From the NCBI RefSeq assembly GCF_001429295.1, contig NZ_LMJL01000007.1, positions 401-64,400 on the forward strand: a stretch of 64,000 nt of DNA, read 5' to 3'. Each line of letters opens with the position of its first letter. Positions within the stretch are counted from its first letter, which is position 1. Under the pieces are notes generated by a model. The model made no database searches, was not told where the DNA came from, and saw only the letters and a program-made list of their open reading frames with translations. The DNA is from Flavobacterium sp. Root935 (lineage in GTDB: Bacteria > Bacteroidota > Bacteroidia > Flavobacteriales > Flavobacteriaceae). Positions 43,752 to 52,531 of this stretch are shown here, in pieces. A program made the translations under genes and the position numbers.

Positions 43752-43787
43752 GATGCTAAGTCGCTAAGATTCTGAGGTGCTAAGTTT
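43752..43787. repeat. 8-bp degenerate tandem repeat
   Basis: GATGCTAA, GTCGCTAA, GATTCTGA and GGTGCTAA form a four-unit octamer array, beginning at about 43752. It lies between the DUF1800 gene and the toxin-antitoxin patch. A 7-bp hairpin, CGTGGTTTCAACCACG (43865-43880), follows just before the next gene's stop. Confidence 0.7.
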
Positions 43788-43882
43788 TAAAAGTCTTTGG
43801 TAATATTAGAACGGTGAATTTTTTGAGATATTGTTTATTTAATATTGAGCAATCATAATCAGCCCGTGGTTTCAACCACGAG

Positions 43883-44155
43883 TTATGTTATTAGAAGCTC
43901 ATCTATGAATTCTTTATTTTCACTAACATAAAGAAAATAATTACCTCTCTTAATCTGATTCTTGCGAAGTTCTAATTTGATCTCAATACAAGGAGTTGGA
44001 ATAAAATCGTGGTCAATCAAAATAGAGATTGATTTTGAAACAATCATATCGAATTTAGTATCTTCATATATTGCTGAATTTATATTGTGAAAATATTCCA
44101 AAACGAGATTGTAAAACTCTTTTTTATTCTGAAATATTCTTTCTAATAAATCCAT
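43883..44155 (-). CDS. Small protein of unknown function linked to the toxin-antitoxin pair
   Basis: This 90-residue acidic/basic mixed protein has no motif I recognise. The middle (FDMIVSKSISILIDHDFIPTPCIEIKLEL) looks like alternating beta-strands and the ends are helical. It starts 10 bases after the stop of the HigA-like antitoxin on the same strand, so it is probably the third gene of that operon. Its function is unknown; a third-component modulator is possible but unsupported by homology here. Confidence 0.6.
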   Translation of the reverse strand: MDLLERIFQNKKEFYNLVLEYFHNINSAIYEDTKFDMIVSKSISILIDHDFIPTPCIEIKLELRKNQIKRGNYFLYVSENKEFIDELLIT

Positions 44156-44165
44156 TTATTTCAAA

Positions 44166-44471
44166 TTATAATTTAATTGACAGCTCTAAATGACCTCCCA
44201 AACCAAGCTCTACAATTTTCTGCAGGGTCGAAAATTTAACTTCTTTTACGTTATTCTCAATCTTAGAAATATACGATTTTGTTGTTCCCGCTTTTAATGC
44301 AAGTTCTTCTTGAGTCATTCCTTTTTGAAGTCTGGCTTCCTGAAGCAATACCCCAATTTTAAAATTTTCATAGCCCGCTTCTAGTTCGTCACGTTTTGGT
44401 GTTCCAATTTTCCCATAATGTTGCTCTTTAAACTCTTCTAAGGTTGTTAGGTTGTTATTTTTCGTTTTCAT
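44166..44471 (-). CDS. HigA-like antitoxin with XRE helix-turn-helix
   Basis: This 101-residue protein has a C-terminal HTH_3 domain: LQEARLQKGMTQEELALKAGTTKSYISKIE (about 43-72). The N-terminal part (LTTLEEFKEQHYGKIGTPKRDELEAGYE) is as in antitoxins that follow RelE/HigB-type toxins. It should bind and neutralise the toxin and repress their promoter. Its start overlaps the end of the toxin gene by 17 bases, and the toxin-first order is that of higBA. Confidence 0.87.
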   Translation of the reverse strand: MKTKNNNLTTLEEFKEQHYGKIGTPKRDELEAGYENFKIGVLLQEARLQKGMTQEELALKAGTTKSYISKIENNVKEVKFSTLQKIVELGLGGHLELSIKL

Positions 44472-44802
44472 ACTCCTTTTTAATTTTTAAAGCTTTTTTA
44501 ATTTCTTTCTTTGGTGTTTTCTGAGTTTTCTTTTGAAATCCATTAGCTAATACAACTAATTTTCCCTCATCAAAAAAACAAAAAATTCTAAAAATATCAT
44601 TTCCTTGTTGTATTCGAATTTCATAAAGTCCATCTGTGTTTTCAATAAATTTCAAATACGTTTCGGGAATTCTATCGAGCTCTTCAATTAAATTAATCGT
44701 CCAAACAATTTTTTGTTGAACTTTTTCTTTTTGTTTGACAAAAAATTCATTGAAATAATTTTTAAAAAAAATGACAGTTCTAATCTTTTGATTATAACTC
44801 AT
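44455..44802 (-). CDS. RelE/HigB-family toxin
   Basis: This protein of about 115 residues starts MSYNQKIRTVIFFKNYFNEF and carries the RelE/HigB pattern GLYEIRIQQGNDIFRIFCFF...LVVLANGFQKKTQKTP, followed by a Lys-rich helix. Such toxins cleave mRNA on the ribosome. The longer in-frame start at 44838 would overlap the promoter, so ATG 44802 is preferred. The ATG lies only six bases after the -7 element, implying a leaderless transcript. Confidence 0.85.
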   Translation of the reverse strand: MSYNQKIRTVIFFKNYFNEFFVKQKEKVQQKIVWTINLIEELDRIPETYLKFIENTDGLYEIRIQQGNDIFRIFCFFDEGKLVVLANGFQKKTQKTPKKEIKKALKIKKEYENEK

Positions 44803-44838
44803 AAAGTACAAATGTATAAAAGTTGCACCAAAGTACAA
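44803..44838 (-). promoter_or_regulatory. Promoter and repeat operator of the toxin-antitoxin operon
   Basis: On the minus strand TTG (44838-44836), 19 bases, then TACATTTG (44816-44809), a full consensus match. AAAGTACAA occurs twice in direct orientation (44803-44811 and 44830-44838), overlapping both the -7 and -33 elements. This is the expected place for binding by the HTH antitoxin. Confidence 0.68.
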
Positions 44839-44855
44839 CTCATTGATCCTAACAT

Positions 44856-45125
44856 TTAAAATAATGAAGCTTCTTCCCTATTTACAATATTTCGTAAAAC
44901 ATCAGTAATAGTAACGGCATTACTTTCTTCATATCCTAGTGCAATAGCTATTGCCTCTAGCGCACTCGGATATTTATCTGATGAGCTAACTGCCAATCCA
45001 TTCTCTAAAATTTGATTTCTCTGTATTTGAATTGCTAATGATAAAATTTCAAAATCTGATAGTTTAGAATATTCTTCTTTTAATTGTTTTGCAATTCTAT
45101 TATACGTATCAATTTACATTTTCAT
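44856..45125 (-). pseudogene. Small broken gene: stop at codon 4
   Basis: The minus frame reads ATG AAA ATG TAA and then stays open for 85 codons, IDTYNRIAKQLKEEYSKLSD...GYEESNAVTITDVLRNIV..., ending at a TAA at 44858-44856. The long frame looks like a real protein (amphipathic helices, no internal stop) but has no ATG of its own, only ATT directly after the stop. A -7 element, TATATTTG (45160-45153), lies upstream. The simplest reading is a nonsense change at codon 4; use of ATT as start or a sequencing error are alternatives. The family is not recognised. Confidence 0.55.
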
Positions 45126-45168
45126 ATTTGTATTATTTTTACTATTAAAAAACAAATATAAAATAAAA

Positions 45169-45199
45169 AAAAGCAGTTATCACTATAATAACTGCTTTT
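45169..45199. terminator. Terminator downstream of nrdA
   Basis: AAAAGCAGTTAT (45169-45180) pairs with ATAACTGCTTTT (45188-45199) around a 7-base loop; a run of A on the left gives a T-run for minus-strand transcripts leaving nrdA, which stops at 45244. Confidence 0.85.
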
Positions 45200-45243
45200 A
45201 TATTTTTAAAGATCTAAAATCTCAAATCTAAACTATAAAATCA

Positions 45244-47637
45244 TTAAGACCCACACATTTCACAATCCTCAGGATCTGCCGCTTGCGCTTTTAAAAGCAT
45301 TGCTTTATAATCCTCAACGCTGATTGCTTCAGTTTCTGCCACTAATGATGGAGCTGTTTCTTCTTTTTTGTCGTTGTTCAATGTGAATTTAATCGCATCT
45401 ACAGCCGCTTTTGTTCTTAAGTAATACATTCCTGTTTTTAAACCAGATTGCCAAGCATAGAAGTGCATTGACGTCAATTTAGAATAGTTGGCATCCTGCA
45501 TGAACAAGTTCAACGATTGAGATTGGTCAATAAAATATCCTCTTTGACGAGACATATCGATAATATCTTTCATCGACATTTCCCAAACTGTTTTATAAAG
45601 ATCTTTCAAGTCTTGCGGAATCTTATCTATATTTTGAACAGATCCGTTATGACGCATAATTTCTTGTTTCAAATCTTCGTTCCATAAACCTAATTTTACT
45701 AAATCCTCTAGTAAATGTTTGTTTACTACGATGAACTCTCCAGACAATACACGACGTGTGTAAATATTTGATGTATAAGGTTCGAAAGCTTCGTTGTTTC
45801 CAAGAATTTGAGAAGTTGATGCTGTTGGCATTGGCGCCACTAATAATGAGTTACGAACTCCGTGTTCAACCACTTCTTTTCTTAATGAAGCCCAGTCCCA
45901 ACGACCAGATAATTCTTCATCTTTCATTCCCCACATATTGTATTGGAATTCTCCTTTAGACATTGGAGAACCTTCAAATGTAGAATATGGGCCTTCTTCT
46001 TTTGCCATTTCCATAGAAGCAGTTACAGCAGCGAAATATAAAGTTTCGAAAATCTCTTGGTTTAATTTTTTAGCCTCATCACTTGTAAACGGCATACGAA
46101 GCATAATGAAAGCATCTGCTAAACCTTGCACTCCTAATCCAACTGGACGGTGACGCATGTTTGAGTTTTCAGCTTCTTTTACTGGATAGTAGTTTCTATC
46201 GATTACTTTGTTCAAGTTACGAGTTACACGTTTTGTAACATTGTAAAGTGCTTCGTGGTCGAATTTTCCGTTTTCAATAAACATTGGTAACGAAATAGAA
46301 GCTAAGTTACAAACTGCAATTTCATCTTTAGACGTAAACTCCATAATCTCTGTACACAAGTTAGAAGAACGAATGGTTCCTAAATTCTTGTGGTTCGATT
46401 TACGGTTTGCTGCATCTTTGTACAACATATATGGAGTTCCAGTTTCGATTTGAGATTCTAGGATTTTCTCCCACAACTCACGAGCGCGGATAGTTTTTCT
46501 ACCTTTTCCTCTAAATTCGTAATCTGTATATAAAGCTTCGAATTCATCTCCGTAAACATCATATAACCCTGGACATTCGTTAGGACACATTAAAGTCCAA
46601 GTTGAATCTTCCTGAACACGTTTCATGAACAAATCTGATGTCCACATCGCGAAGAATAAATCTCTCGCACGCATTTCTTCTTTTCCTGTATTTTTCTTCA
46701 AATCCAAGAAATCGAAGATATCAGCATGCCAAGTTTCGATGTAAATGGCAAAACTTCCTTTACGTTTTCCTCCACCTTGATCTACGTAACGAGCCGTATC
46801 GTTGAAAACTCTCAACATCGGAACAATTCCGTTTGAAGTTCCGTTTGTACCGCGAATATATGATCCTGTTGCACGAACGTTATGAATAGATAATCCAATT
46901 CCTCCCGCTGACTGCGAGATTTTTGCTGTTTGTTTTAATGTATCGTAAATACCATCAATACTGTCATCCTGCATTGCCAAAAGGAAACAAGAAGACATTT
47001 GTGGCTTTGGAGTTCCGGCATTGAACAACGTTGGCGTTGCATGCGTAAAGAACTTTTTAGACATTAAATCGTAAGTTTCAATTACCGATTTTAAATCGTC
47101 TAAGTGAATTCCAACAGAAACACGCATTAACATGTGCTGTGGACGCTCTACGATTTTTCCGTTTATTTTAAGAAGATAAGAACGCTCTAAGGTTTTGAAA
47201 CCAAAGTAATCGTAATTAAAATCTCTTGTGTAAATGATGTGAGAATCTAAAAAAGCAGCATTTTCCTGAATCACTTTATATACGTCATCAGCAATTAACG
47301 GCGCGTCTTGACCGTTTCTTGGATTAACGTAGTGATACATATCTTTCATCGTTTCTGAGAAAGATTTTTTTGTATTAGAATGTAGATTTGAAATTGCCAC
47401 ACGAGCTGCCAATTGTGCATAATCCGGGTGAGCAATAGTCATAGATGCTGCAGTTTCTGCCGCAAGGTTATCTAATTCAGAAGTAGAAACTCCGTCATAC
47501 AATCCTTCGATAACTCTCATCGCTACCTTTACCGGATCTACAAGCTCATTCAAGCCGTAGCACAATTTTTTGATTCTTTCTGTAATCTTATCAAACATTA
47601 CGGGCTCTCTGTGGCCATCTCTTTTTACTACATACAT
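45244..47637 (-). CDS. nrdA: Class Ia ribonucleoside-diphosphate reductase, alpha subunit
   Basis: This protein of about 797 residues makes deoxynucleotides from ribonucleoside diphosphates together with NrdB. The N-terminal ATP-cone starts [22 protein letters not shown]. The catalytic barrel shows [34 protein letters not shown] and [10 protein letters not shown] (active-site cysteines), and [19 protein letters not shown]. The C-terminal redox pair is in CEMCGS. An upstream in-frame start at 47697 would add 20 hydrophobic residues and is unlikely. nrdB lies upstream on the same strand with a 265-base gap. Confidence 0.95.
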   Translation of the reverse strand: MYVVKRDGHREPVMFDKITERIKKLCYGLNELVDPVKVAMRVIEGLYDGVSTSELDNLAAETAASMTIAHPDYAQLAARVAISNLHSNTKKSFSETMKDMYHYVNPRNGQDAPLIADDVYKVIQENAAFLDSHIIYTRDFNYDYFGFKTLERSYLLKINGKIVERPQHMLMRVSVGIHLDDLKSVIETYDLMSKKFFTHATPTLFNAGTPKPQMSSCFLLAMQDDSIDGIYDTLKQTAKISQSAGGIGLSIHNVRATGSYIRGTNGTSNGIVPMLRVFNDTARYVDQGGGKRKGSFAIYIETWHADIFDFLDLKKNTGKEEMRARDLFFAMWTSDLFMKRVQEDSTWTLMCPNECPGLYDVYGDEFEALYTDYEFRGKGRKTIRARELWEKILESQIETGTPYMLYKDAANRKSNHKNLGTIRSSNLCTEIMEFTSKDEIAVCNLASISLPMFIENGKFDHEALYNVTKRVTRNLNKVIDRNYYPVKEAENSNMRHRPVGLGVQGLADAFIMLRMPFTSDEAKKLNQEIFETLYFAAVTASMEMAKEEGPYSTFEGSPMSKGEFQYNMWGMKDEELSGRWDWASLRKEVVEHGVRNSLLVAPMPTASTSQILGNNEAFEPYTSNIYTRRVLSGEFIVVNKHLLEDLVKLGLWNEDLKQEIMRHNGSVQNIDKIPQDLKDLYKTVWEMSMKDIIDMSRQRGYFIDQSQSLNLFMQDANYSKLTSMHFYAWQSGLKTGMYYLRTKAAVDAIKFTLNNDKKEETAPSLVAETEAISVEDYKAMLLKAQAADPEDCEMCGS

Positions 47638-47902
47638 AAGCTTACTAAATTTAGTTATTGAAAAAATGAAAGACACTAGAAAAACGGTTTCCAGCACTTA
47701 AACATTGCGTGTTTTTAAATTATTTTTTGAGAATTACCGAATTCTCAATAGTTACTCGTTTCAAATTCGAAAATCGAATTTAAATACGTCAAAAATTGTC
47801 ATTGAATCTGCGATTTGGGAAAGAGATTCAACCTTAAAATATTCTGTTAATCTTTTTTTTCAGCACCTCTAGAAGAGTAGATGCTAAAAGTATTTTTGTT
47901 GT

Positions 47903-48880
47903 CTAAAAATCTGCATCAAATGAAATTTTCTGAGCATCGCTATCTGTGTTCATCACACCAGATTTTTGATACTCGGCAACACGTTTTTCAAAGAAATTAG
48001 TTTTTCCTTGAAGAGAAATCATGTCCATGAAATCGAATGGATTCGCTGATCCGTAAACGCGCTCGCATCCTAATTCAACCAAAAGTCTATCGGCAACAAA
48101 CTCTAAATACTGTGTCATTAAACCAGCATTCATACCAATTAAACTTACCGGAAGAGATTCAGTTACAAACTGTCTTTCGATATCTAGTGCATCAACAATA
48201 ATTTCTTTAATTCTTTCTTTTGGCACTTTGTTTACCAAATGGTGATTGTGAAGGTGAACTGCAAAATCACAATGTACGCCTTCGTCACGCGAAATCAATT
48301 CATTAGAGAAAGTTAAACCTGGCATTAAACCGCGTTTTTTCAACCAATAAATTGAACAGAAAGCACCTGAGAAAAAGATTCCTTCAACAGCAGCAAAAGC
48401 AATAAGTCTTTCAGCAAACGAATCAGACTCGATCCATTTTAAAGCCCATTCTGCTTTTTTACCAATTGCAGGGAAAACTTCCAAAGCATTAAATAATTCT
48501 GCTTTTTCTGCTTCGTCTTTAACGTAAGTATCTATTAATAAAGAATAAGTCTCACTGTGAATATTCTCCATCATAATTTGGAATCCGTAGAAAAACTTCG
48601 CTTCTGCATATTGAACTTCATTTACAAAGTTCTCAGCAAGGTTTTCATTTACGATTCCGTCAGAAGCAGCAAAGAATGCTAAAATATGCTTAATGAAATA
48701 TCTTTCATCGTCATTTAGCTTGTTATTCCAGTCTGTCAAATCTTGGTGTAAGTCGATTTCTTCAGCAGTCCAAAAACTTGCTTCCATTTTCTTATACCAT
48801 TCCCAAATATCATGATGTTTAATCGGAAAAATAACGAAGCGGTTTTTATTTTCTTGTAATATTGGTTCGATTTGTGACAT
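47903..48880 (-). CDS. nrdB: Class Ia ribonucleoside-diphosphate reductase, beta subunit
   Basis: This 325-residue ferritin-like protein holds the di-iron centre and tyrosyl radical of ribonucleotide reductase. Metal-ligand helices are visible: [33 protein letters not shown] (ExxH), [18 protein letters not shown] and [17 protein letters not shown] (ExxH). The usual interaction tail for NrdA is at the C-terminus ([12 protein letters not shown]). It precedes nrdA on the same strand. Confidence 0.95.
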   Translation of the reverse strand: MSQIEPILQENKNRFVIFPIKHHDIWEWYKKMEASFWTAEEIDLHQDLTDWNNKLNDDERYFIKHILAFFAASDGIVNENLAENFVNEVQYAEAKFFYGFQIMMENIHSETYSLLIDTYVKDEAEKAELFNALEVFPAIGKKAEWALKWIESDSFAERLIAFAAVEGIFFSGAFCSIYWLKKRGLMPGLTFSNELISRDEGVHCDFAVHLHNHHLVNKVPKERIKEIIVDALDIERQFVTESLPVSLIGMNAGLMTQYLEFVADRLLVELGCERVYGSANPFDFMDMISLQGKTNFFEKRVAEYQKSGVMNTDSDAQKISFDADF

Positions 48881-48946
48881 GACAGATTCTGTTAATTTTT
48901 TTATTGAATTTTTACTGATTCAGTAGACTACAAAGATTGTCATTTA

Positions 48947-48986
48947 ACGTCAAAAATGAAAGCCAAACTTATTCACAATTTGACGT
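48947..48986. promoter_or_regulatory. Inverted repeat ACGTCAAA...TTTGACGT upstream of nrdB
   Basis: ACGTCAAA (48947-48954) is answered by TTTGACGT (48979-48986), with a TTAACAACGTTAA palindrome just beyond. The pair lies 67-106 bases before the nrdB ATG in a 336-base gap. That gap also holds two direct copies of TTTTTTGAGTCAAAA (49143-49178) and a small hairpin at 49180-49200 after the DUF3109 stop. An operator role is only suggested by position. Confidence 0.35.
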
Positions 48987-49216
48987 AGTTTTTAACAACG
49001 TTAAATTTTCGAAACATTTTCATACAAATAATTAATCTACTGTAAATGAATTATTTAAACACAAGAGTTATCTCGTGAAGCCCCGTAAAATATAGACTTT
49101 TTAATATAAAAAGCAAGAGATTTAAAATAGTTTTAAAAAGTTTTTTTTGAGTCAAAACTTTATTTTTTTGAGTCAAAATATATAGTCAAAAAGACTATAT
49201 AAGAATAGCCGATTTT

Positions 49217-49786
49217 TTAAGAATTTTTATGTTCTTCAGCAACTTTTTCAAGCTCCAAATACCAGTCTTCTCCAAAACGTCTTATCAACGCTTCTTTGAC
49301 AAATTTATAAACTGGAACTTCCAATTCTTTTCCTAACGAACAAGCATCATCGCAAATATCCCATTTGTCATAATTCACCGCAGCAAATTCTGTGAAGTCT
49401 TTGACACGAATTGGATATAAATGACAAGAAACTGGTTTTTTCCAATCTACGATTCCTTGGTTGTAAGCCTGCTCGATGCCGCAAAGCGCAGTTTTTCCAT
49501 CAAAAATCACATAAGCACAATCTTTATTATCAATAAGCGGTGTTTCAAGATCACCATCGGTTCCGGTTACCCAAGTTCCTTGTGCTTCGATTGCTGCAAT
49601 TCCTTCTTTTCGTAAAAAGGGTTTTACTTTTGGATAGATTTCTTCTAAGATTTTCGTTTCAGCCTCATTTAAAGGCGCGCCCGCATCTCCATCAACACAA
49701 CAAGCCCCTTTACAAGCAGACAAGTTGCACACAAATTCTTTCTCCAGAATATCTTCTGAAATAATAGTTTTACCTAACTGAAACAT
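49217..49786 (-). CDS. DUF3109 family cysteine-rich protein
   Basis: This protein of about 189 residues starts [20 protein letters not shown]. It has CxxxxCxxxCC at residues 20-30 and further Cys in [25 protein letters not shown] and [10 protein letters not shown], the DUF3109 pattern. The HLYPIR motif is shared with other YkgJ-like families, so a metal or Fe-S cluster is likely. Function unknown. The ATG at 49786 is preferred over an in-frame start 66 bases upstream, which would overlap promoter-like sequence (TATCTTTG at 49823-49816). Confidence 0.83.
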   Translation of the reverse strand: MFQLGKTIISEDILEKEFVCNLSACKGACCVDGDAGAPLNEAETKILEEIYPKVKPFLRKEGIAAIEAQGTWVTGTDGDLETPLIDNKDCAYVIFDGKTALCGIEQAYNQGIVDWKKPVSCHLYPIRVKDFTEFAAVNYDKWDICDDACSLGKELEVPVYKFVKEALIRRFGEDWYLELEKVAEEHKNS

Positions 49787-49882
49787 GATATTAAAATACT
49801 CTAATTTATAAAGTGCAAAGATAGTCAAAGAAAGCAGATAAAATACTTTCAAATTTTTCTACAGGTTGGAAGGAAAATTTAA

Positions 49883-50022
49883 CGCAGAGGAAGCAAAGGT
49901 TTCCACAGAGTTACACAAAGTTTTATGGAGCAGAACTTTTTAAGCTCACAAGGTTTCAAGATCTAACTTTAAAATCTTTGTGTAACTCTGTGGAAAATCT
50001 TTGCGAATCTCTGTGTAAAAAG
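49883..50022. repeat. Inverted repeat, CCACAGAGTTACACAAAG arms
   Basis: 18 bases at 49903-49920 are the perfect reverse complement of 49976-49993. Outer AACGCAGAGG.AAGCAAAGG and CTTTGCGAATCTCTGTG extend the symmetry imperfectly to about 49883-50018. It takes up most of the 370-base gap between DUF3109 and marC. Confidence 0.85.
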
Positions 50023-50089
50023 AATCATTTGTTATAAATATCACTTTTTTAACAACTAAAACGTGTTTTTATAACAAAAGTGAATCGTA

Positions 50090-50123
50090 TTGAAAAAACA
50101 CCTAACTTTATTATCTACTTTTG
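50090..50123 (+). promoter_or_regulatory. Promoter for the marC gene
   Basis: TTG (50090-50092), 23 bases, then TACTTTTG (50116-50123), 33 bases before the ATG at 50157. Confidence 0.62.
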
Positions 50124-50156
50124 CAGCAGTTTTTAATCCCTTAAAATCAAAGCGAT

Positions 50157-50735
50157 ATGTTAGATATAGACTTCAAAGAAATCATTACAGTTAGTATGGT
50201 GCTTTTTGCCGTAATTGATATTGTTGGTTCAATTCCGATTATTGTCAATCTACGCGCAAAAGTGGGACACATCGAATCTGAAAAAGCTTCTATTGTAGCT
50301 GGTGCTATTATGATTGTTTTTCTTTTTGTTGGAGAAGGCTTATTGAACCTTATAGGTATCGACGTGCATTCATTTGCCGTGGCAGGTTCTTTTGTTTTAT
50401 TCTTTCTGGCATTAGAAATGATTTTAGGAATTAGAATTTATCGTGACGAAGAACCCGGTTCTGCTTCTATTGTTCCCCTAGCCTTTCCTCTAATTGCCGG
50501 TGCAGGAACTATGACGACTTTATTATCTCTTCGATCTCAATTTCACACTATTAATATTATCATTGCGATTTTATTGAATATAATCTTGGTTTATGTTGTT
50601 CTAAAATCGTCTAAAAAGATTGAAACTTTGTTAGGAGAAAACGGACTTGGAGTAGTTCGTAAGACGTTTGGCGTGATACTTTTAGCAATTGCTGTTAAAT
50701 TATTCGCTGCTAATGTTAAAGGTTTGTTTGTCTAA
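50157..50735 (+). CDS. MarC family integral membrane protein
   Basis: This 192-residue protein has about six hydrophobic segments. Family segments are VLFAVIDIVGSIPIIVNLRAK near the start and SIVPLAFPLIAGAGTMTTLL in the middle. MarC proteins are inner-membrane proteins once linked to multiple antibiotic resistance, now considered of unknown transport function. It is complete, with its own promoter. Confidence 0.9.
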   Translation: MLDIDFKEIITVSMVLFAVIDIVGSIPIIVNLRAKVGHIESEKASIVAGAIMIVFLFVGEGLLNLIGIDVHSFAVAGSFVLFFLALEMILGIRIYRDEEPGSASIVPLAFPLIAGAGTMTTLLSLRSQFHTINIIIAILLNIILVYVVLKSSKKIETLLGENGLGVVRKTFGVILLAIAVKLFAANVKGLFV

Positions 50736-50842
50736 ATTTTATTTTTATAAATTTACCCCGTAAAATATTCTAAAATACAACTTGGAGTTCATTTTCACTT
50801 TAAGTTCTACTTTTATTATTTTAGACAAACAAAGACAATCAT

Positions 50843-51046
50843 ATGAAAATTTTCACTTCAATCTTAGTGCTTTTAGCATTAGCTCTAATTGTTTTTAATA
50901 TTACGCTGCTAGACTTTAAAAATCCTTTTCAAGGAGACAGTATTGTAGCTTTTATTGGAATCGCAGCTTCATTTTGCGCTGTTCTTATTCTTTTGATCTT
51001 TAGGATTTCAAAAAGAATTGAGGAAAAAATGAATGAAAACAGATAA
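50843..51046 (+). CDS. Small two-helix membrane protein
   Basis: This 67-residue protein has two hydrophobic helices (about 3-23 and 35-57) and a charged C-terminus; no family is recognised. Its 3' end overlaps the next gene by up to 14 bases, pointing to translational coupling with the flavoprotein downstream. Confidence 0.7.
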   Translation: MKIFTSILVLLALALIVFNITLLDFKNPFQGDSIVAFIGIAASFCAVLILLIFRISKRIEEKMNENR

Positions 51047-51653
51047 CATGTTTGACGTTTTAATTATTGGCGGTGGAGTATCAGGTATGTCTTGTGCTCT
51101 TGTCTTAGGATCCGCAAAAAACAAAACTTTTGTTACTGACAAAAAAATCGGGATTTTTACTCATCAGAAAAATTCTTCTTTACAAGAGGCAATCTTTTAC
51201 AATGCTTATGGTATTTCACCAGGCAAATTAGGCTCTGAATTGCTGATTGAAAGCACACAGGATTTGGCGATAACTTATCCGCATATTACTCAAATTCCGA
51301 ATGAGAAAGTAATTCGACTTGAAGGCAGTTATCCTGAATTTACTGTAGTTACCAACAAAAATTCTTATAAAACAAAAAATATAGTTGTCGGAATTGGTTC
51401 TGCTAATACTTTTGATATTGAAGGTTTAATGCAATATGTTGAACCCCATAAAAAAGCACTTCCAGAAAAACAGCGCATTCAGCTTAAAAACGACGACCAT
51501 AAAGTTGCCGACGGCATTTATGTGATTGGAACTTTAGCCGGCTGGAGAAGCCAATTGGCAATTGCTGCCGGAAGCGGTGCTGCTGTTGCAACTGATATTC
51601 TAACTTTATGGAATAACGGCGTGCAGACTCATGCGCACGATAGTATTCGATAA
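51033..51653 (+). CDS. Short FAD-dependent oxidoreductase, thioredoxin-reductase-like
   Basis: This 206-residue protein begins with the FAD motif DVLIIGGGVSGMSCALVLG. It later has the segment DGIYVIGTLAGWRSQLAIAAGSGAAVA, the second FAD motif of the thioredoxin reductase family. The family is usually about 300 residues; the NADPH domain and redox CxxC are absent here, so an external electron partner or a binding role is implied. An alternative ATG at 51048 follows the upstream stop and would shorten it by five residues. It is coupled to the small membrane protein upstream. Confidence 0.8.
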   Translation: MKTDNMFDVLIIGGGVSGMSCALVLGSAKNKTFVTDKKIGIFTHQKNSSLQEAIFYNAYGISPGKLGSELLIESTQDLAITYPHITQIPNEKVIRLEGSYPEFTVVTNKNSYKTKNIVVGIGSANTFDIEGLMQYVEPHKKALPEKQRIQLKNDDHKVADGIYVIGTLAGWRSQLAIAAGSGAAVATDILTLWNNGVQTHAHDSIR

Positions 51654-51670
51654 AAACATTTACAAAATTA

Positions 51671-51749
51671 TAAACCACATAAGTTATATAAGTAAATATA
51701 ATGCTTTACGCATCTATATTAAATGAACTTATATAACTTATATGGTTTA
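51671..51749. repeat. Inverted repeat, AACTTATATAACTTATATGGTTTA arms
   Basis: TAAACCACATAAGTTATATA (from 51671) pairs with 51727-51749 with one mismatch in 23 bases. It fills the gap between two converging genes and may work as a terminator. The right arm word recurs at 28574 and 36411. Confidence 0.8.
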
Positions 51750-51754
51750 TCTTT

Positions 51755-52072
51755 TTATTTAACCGAAACGATTTCTGTGACTTTAATGTGATTTTCATCA
51801 TCGGTTTTCCATTTTTCTCCCTTTACAGAAACTACGTCGCCAATTTTTACTTGCTTATAGTTTTGCGGTCCGCCCACGTTTACGATACTGATTGTTGCAA
51901 AATATACTTCTTTTTTGTCAGTAGTAATTTTTGCTGTGTAACCGTCTTTTCCAGATTCTATAGATTCTACTTTTCCTGAAACCGCACCATTTGTATCATT
52001 TTTCATAGTTGTACAAGAGATTACAAAAGCCATTAGAAGTACAAGGAAACTTATTTTTTTTAAATTTTTCAT
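51755..52072 (-). CDS. Small lipoprotein of unknown function
   Basis: This 105-residue protein has a lipoprotein signal ending VISC (Cys20). The mature part forms a small beta domain (GAVSGKVESIESGKDGYTAKITTDKKEVYFATISIV, then IGDVVSVKGEKW), recalling OB-type folds. It is an envelope protein of unknown function, and stands alone. Confidence 0.75.
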   Translation of the reverse strand: MKNLKKISFLVLLMAFVISCTTMKNDTNGAVSGKVESIESGKDGYTAKITTDKKEVYFATISIVNVGGPQNYKQVKIGDVVSVKGEKWKTDDENHIKVTEIVSVK

Positions 52073-52148
52073 ATTTGAGTTTTAGTCACAAAGTAAGTCA
52101 AGTTTACGAAGCTTTGTTTTATGTTATTATTAAATTTCTTTTCAAAAT

Positions 52149-52514
52149 TTATGCCAGCTGGATACAGCTTCCTGCAATGACTTTTAAATTACTTTCAAAC
52201 TGTTTCCAAACTCTGATGTACTTAAGAACACCATTTATTGGATTATTATCAAAACTTCCTTTTAATGAAATAGTAACTGCAACGACAGCAGAATCGTCTA
52301 TTATATTTATAATTTGATCTGAAGCTTCTAGAAAATCTATTTTCATTTTTCCAGAACGATAGGAATTCAAATCAAATTCTTTAGTGATCGTTTGTCCATC
52401 TGGAAGATTGAATAATAAATCATCGTGCAGGATTGTCTCCAATGCAGAAACATCCGAATTTTTAATAGCAGTTAGAAGTTCTATTTCTGCATTAATAACG
52501 GTTTCTATTTTCAT
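52149..52514 (-). CDS. NTF2-like (DUF4440) small protein
   Basis: This 121-residue protein has the SnoaL/DUF4440 cone fold pattern: an N-terminal helix pair (IELLTAIKNSDVSALETILHDDLLFNLPDG) followed by curved beta-strands ending LKYIRVWKQFESNLKVIAGSCIQL. It has no signal peptide. Such proteins bind small hydrophobic ligands or act as enzymes; nothing fixes the substrate. It follows the S41 protease gene by 17 bases. Confidence 0.8.
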   Translation of the reverse strand: MKIETVINAEIELLTAIKNSDVSALETILHDDLLFNLPDGQTITKEFDLNSYRSGKMKIDFLEASDQIINIIDDSAVVAVTISLKGSFDNNPINGVLKYIRVWKQFESNLKVIAGSCIQLA

Positions 52515-52531
52515 CGTATAAAAAATTGAAG

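Noticed and set aside
47638..47697. 20-residue N-terminal extension of NrdA
   Set aside because: Hydrophobic and not part of the ATP-cone; MYVVKRDG is the normal family start.
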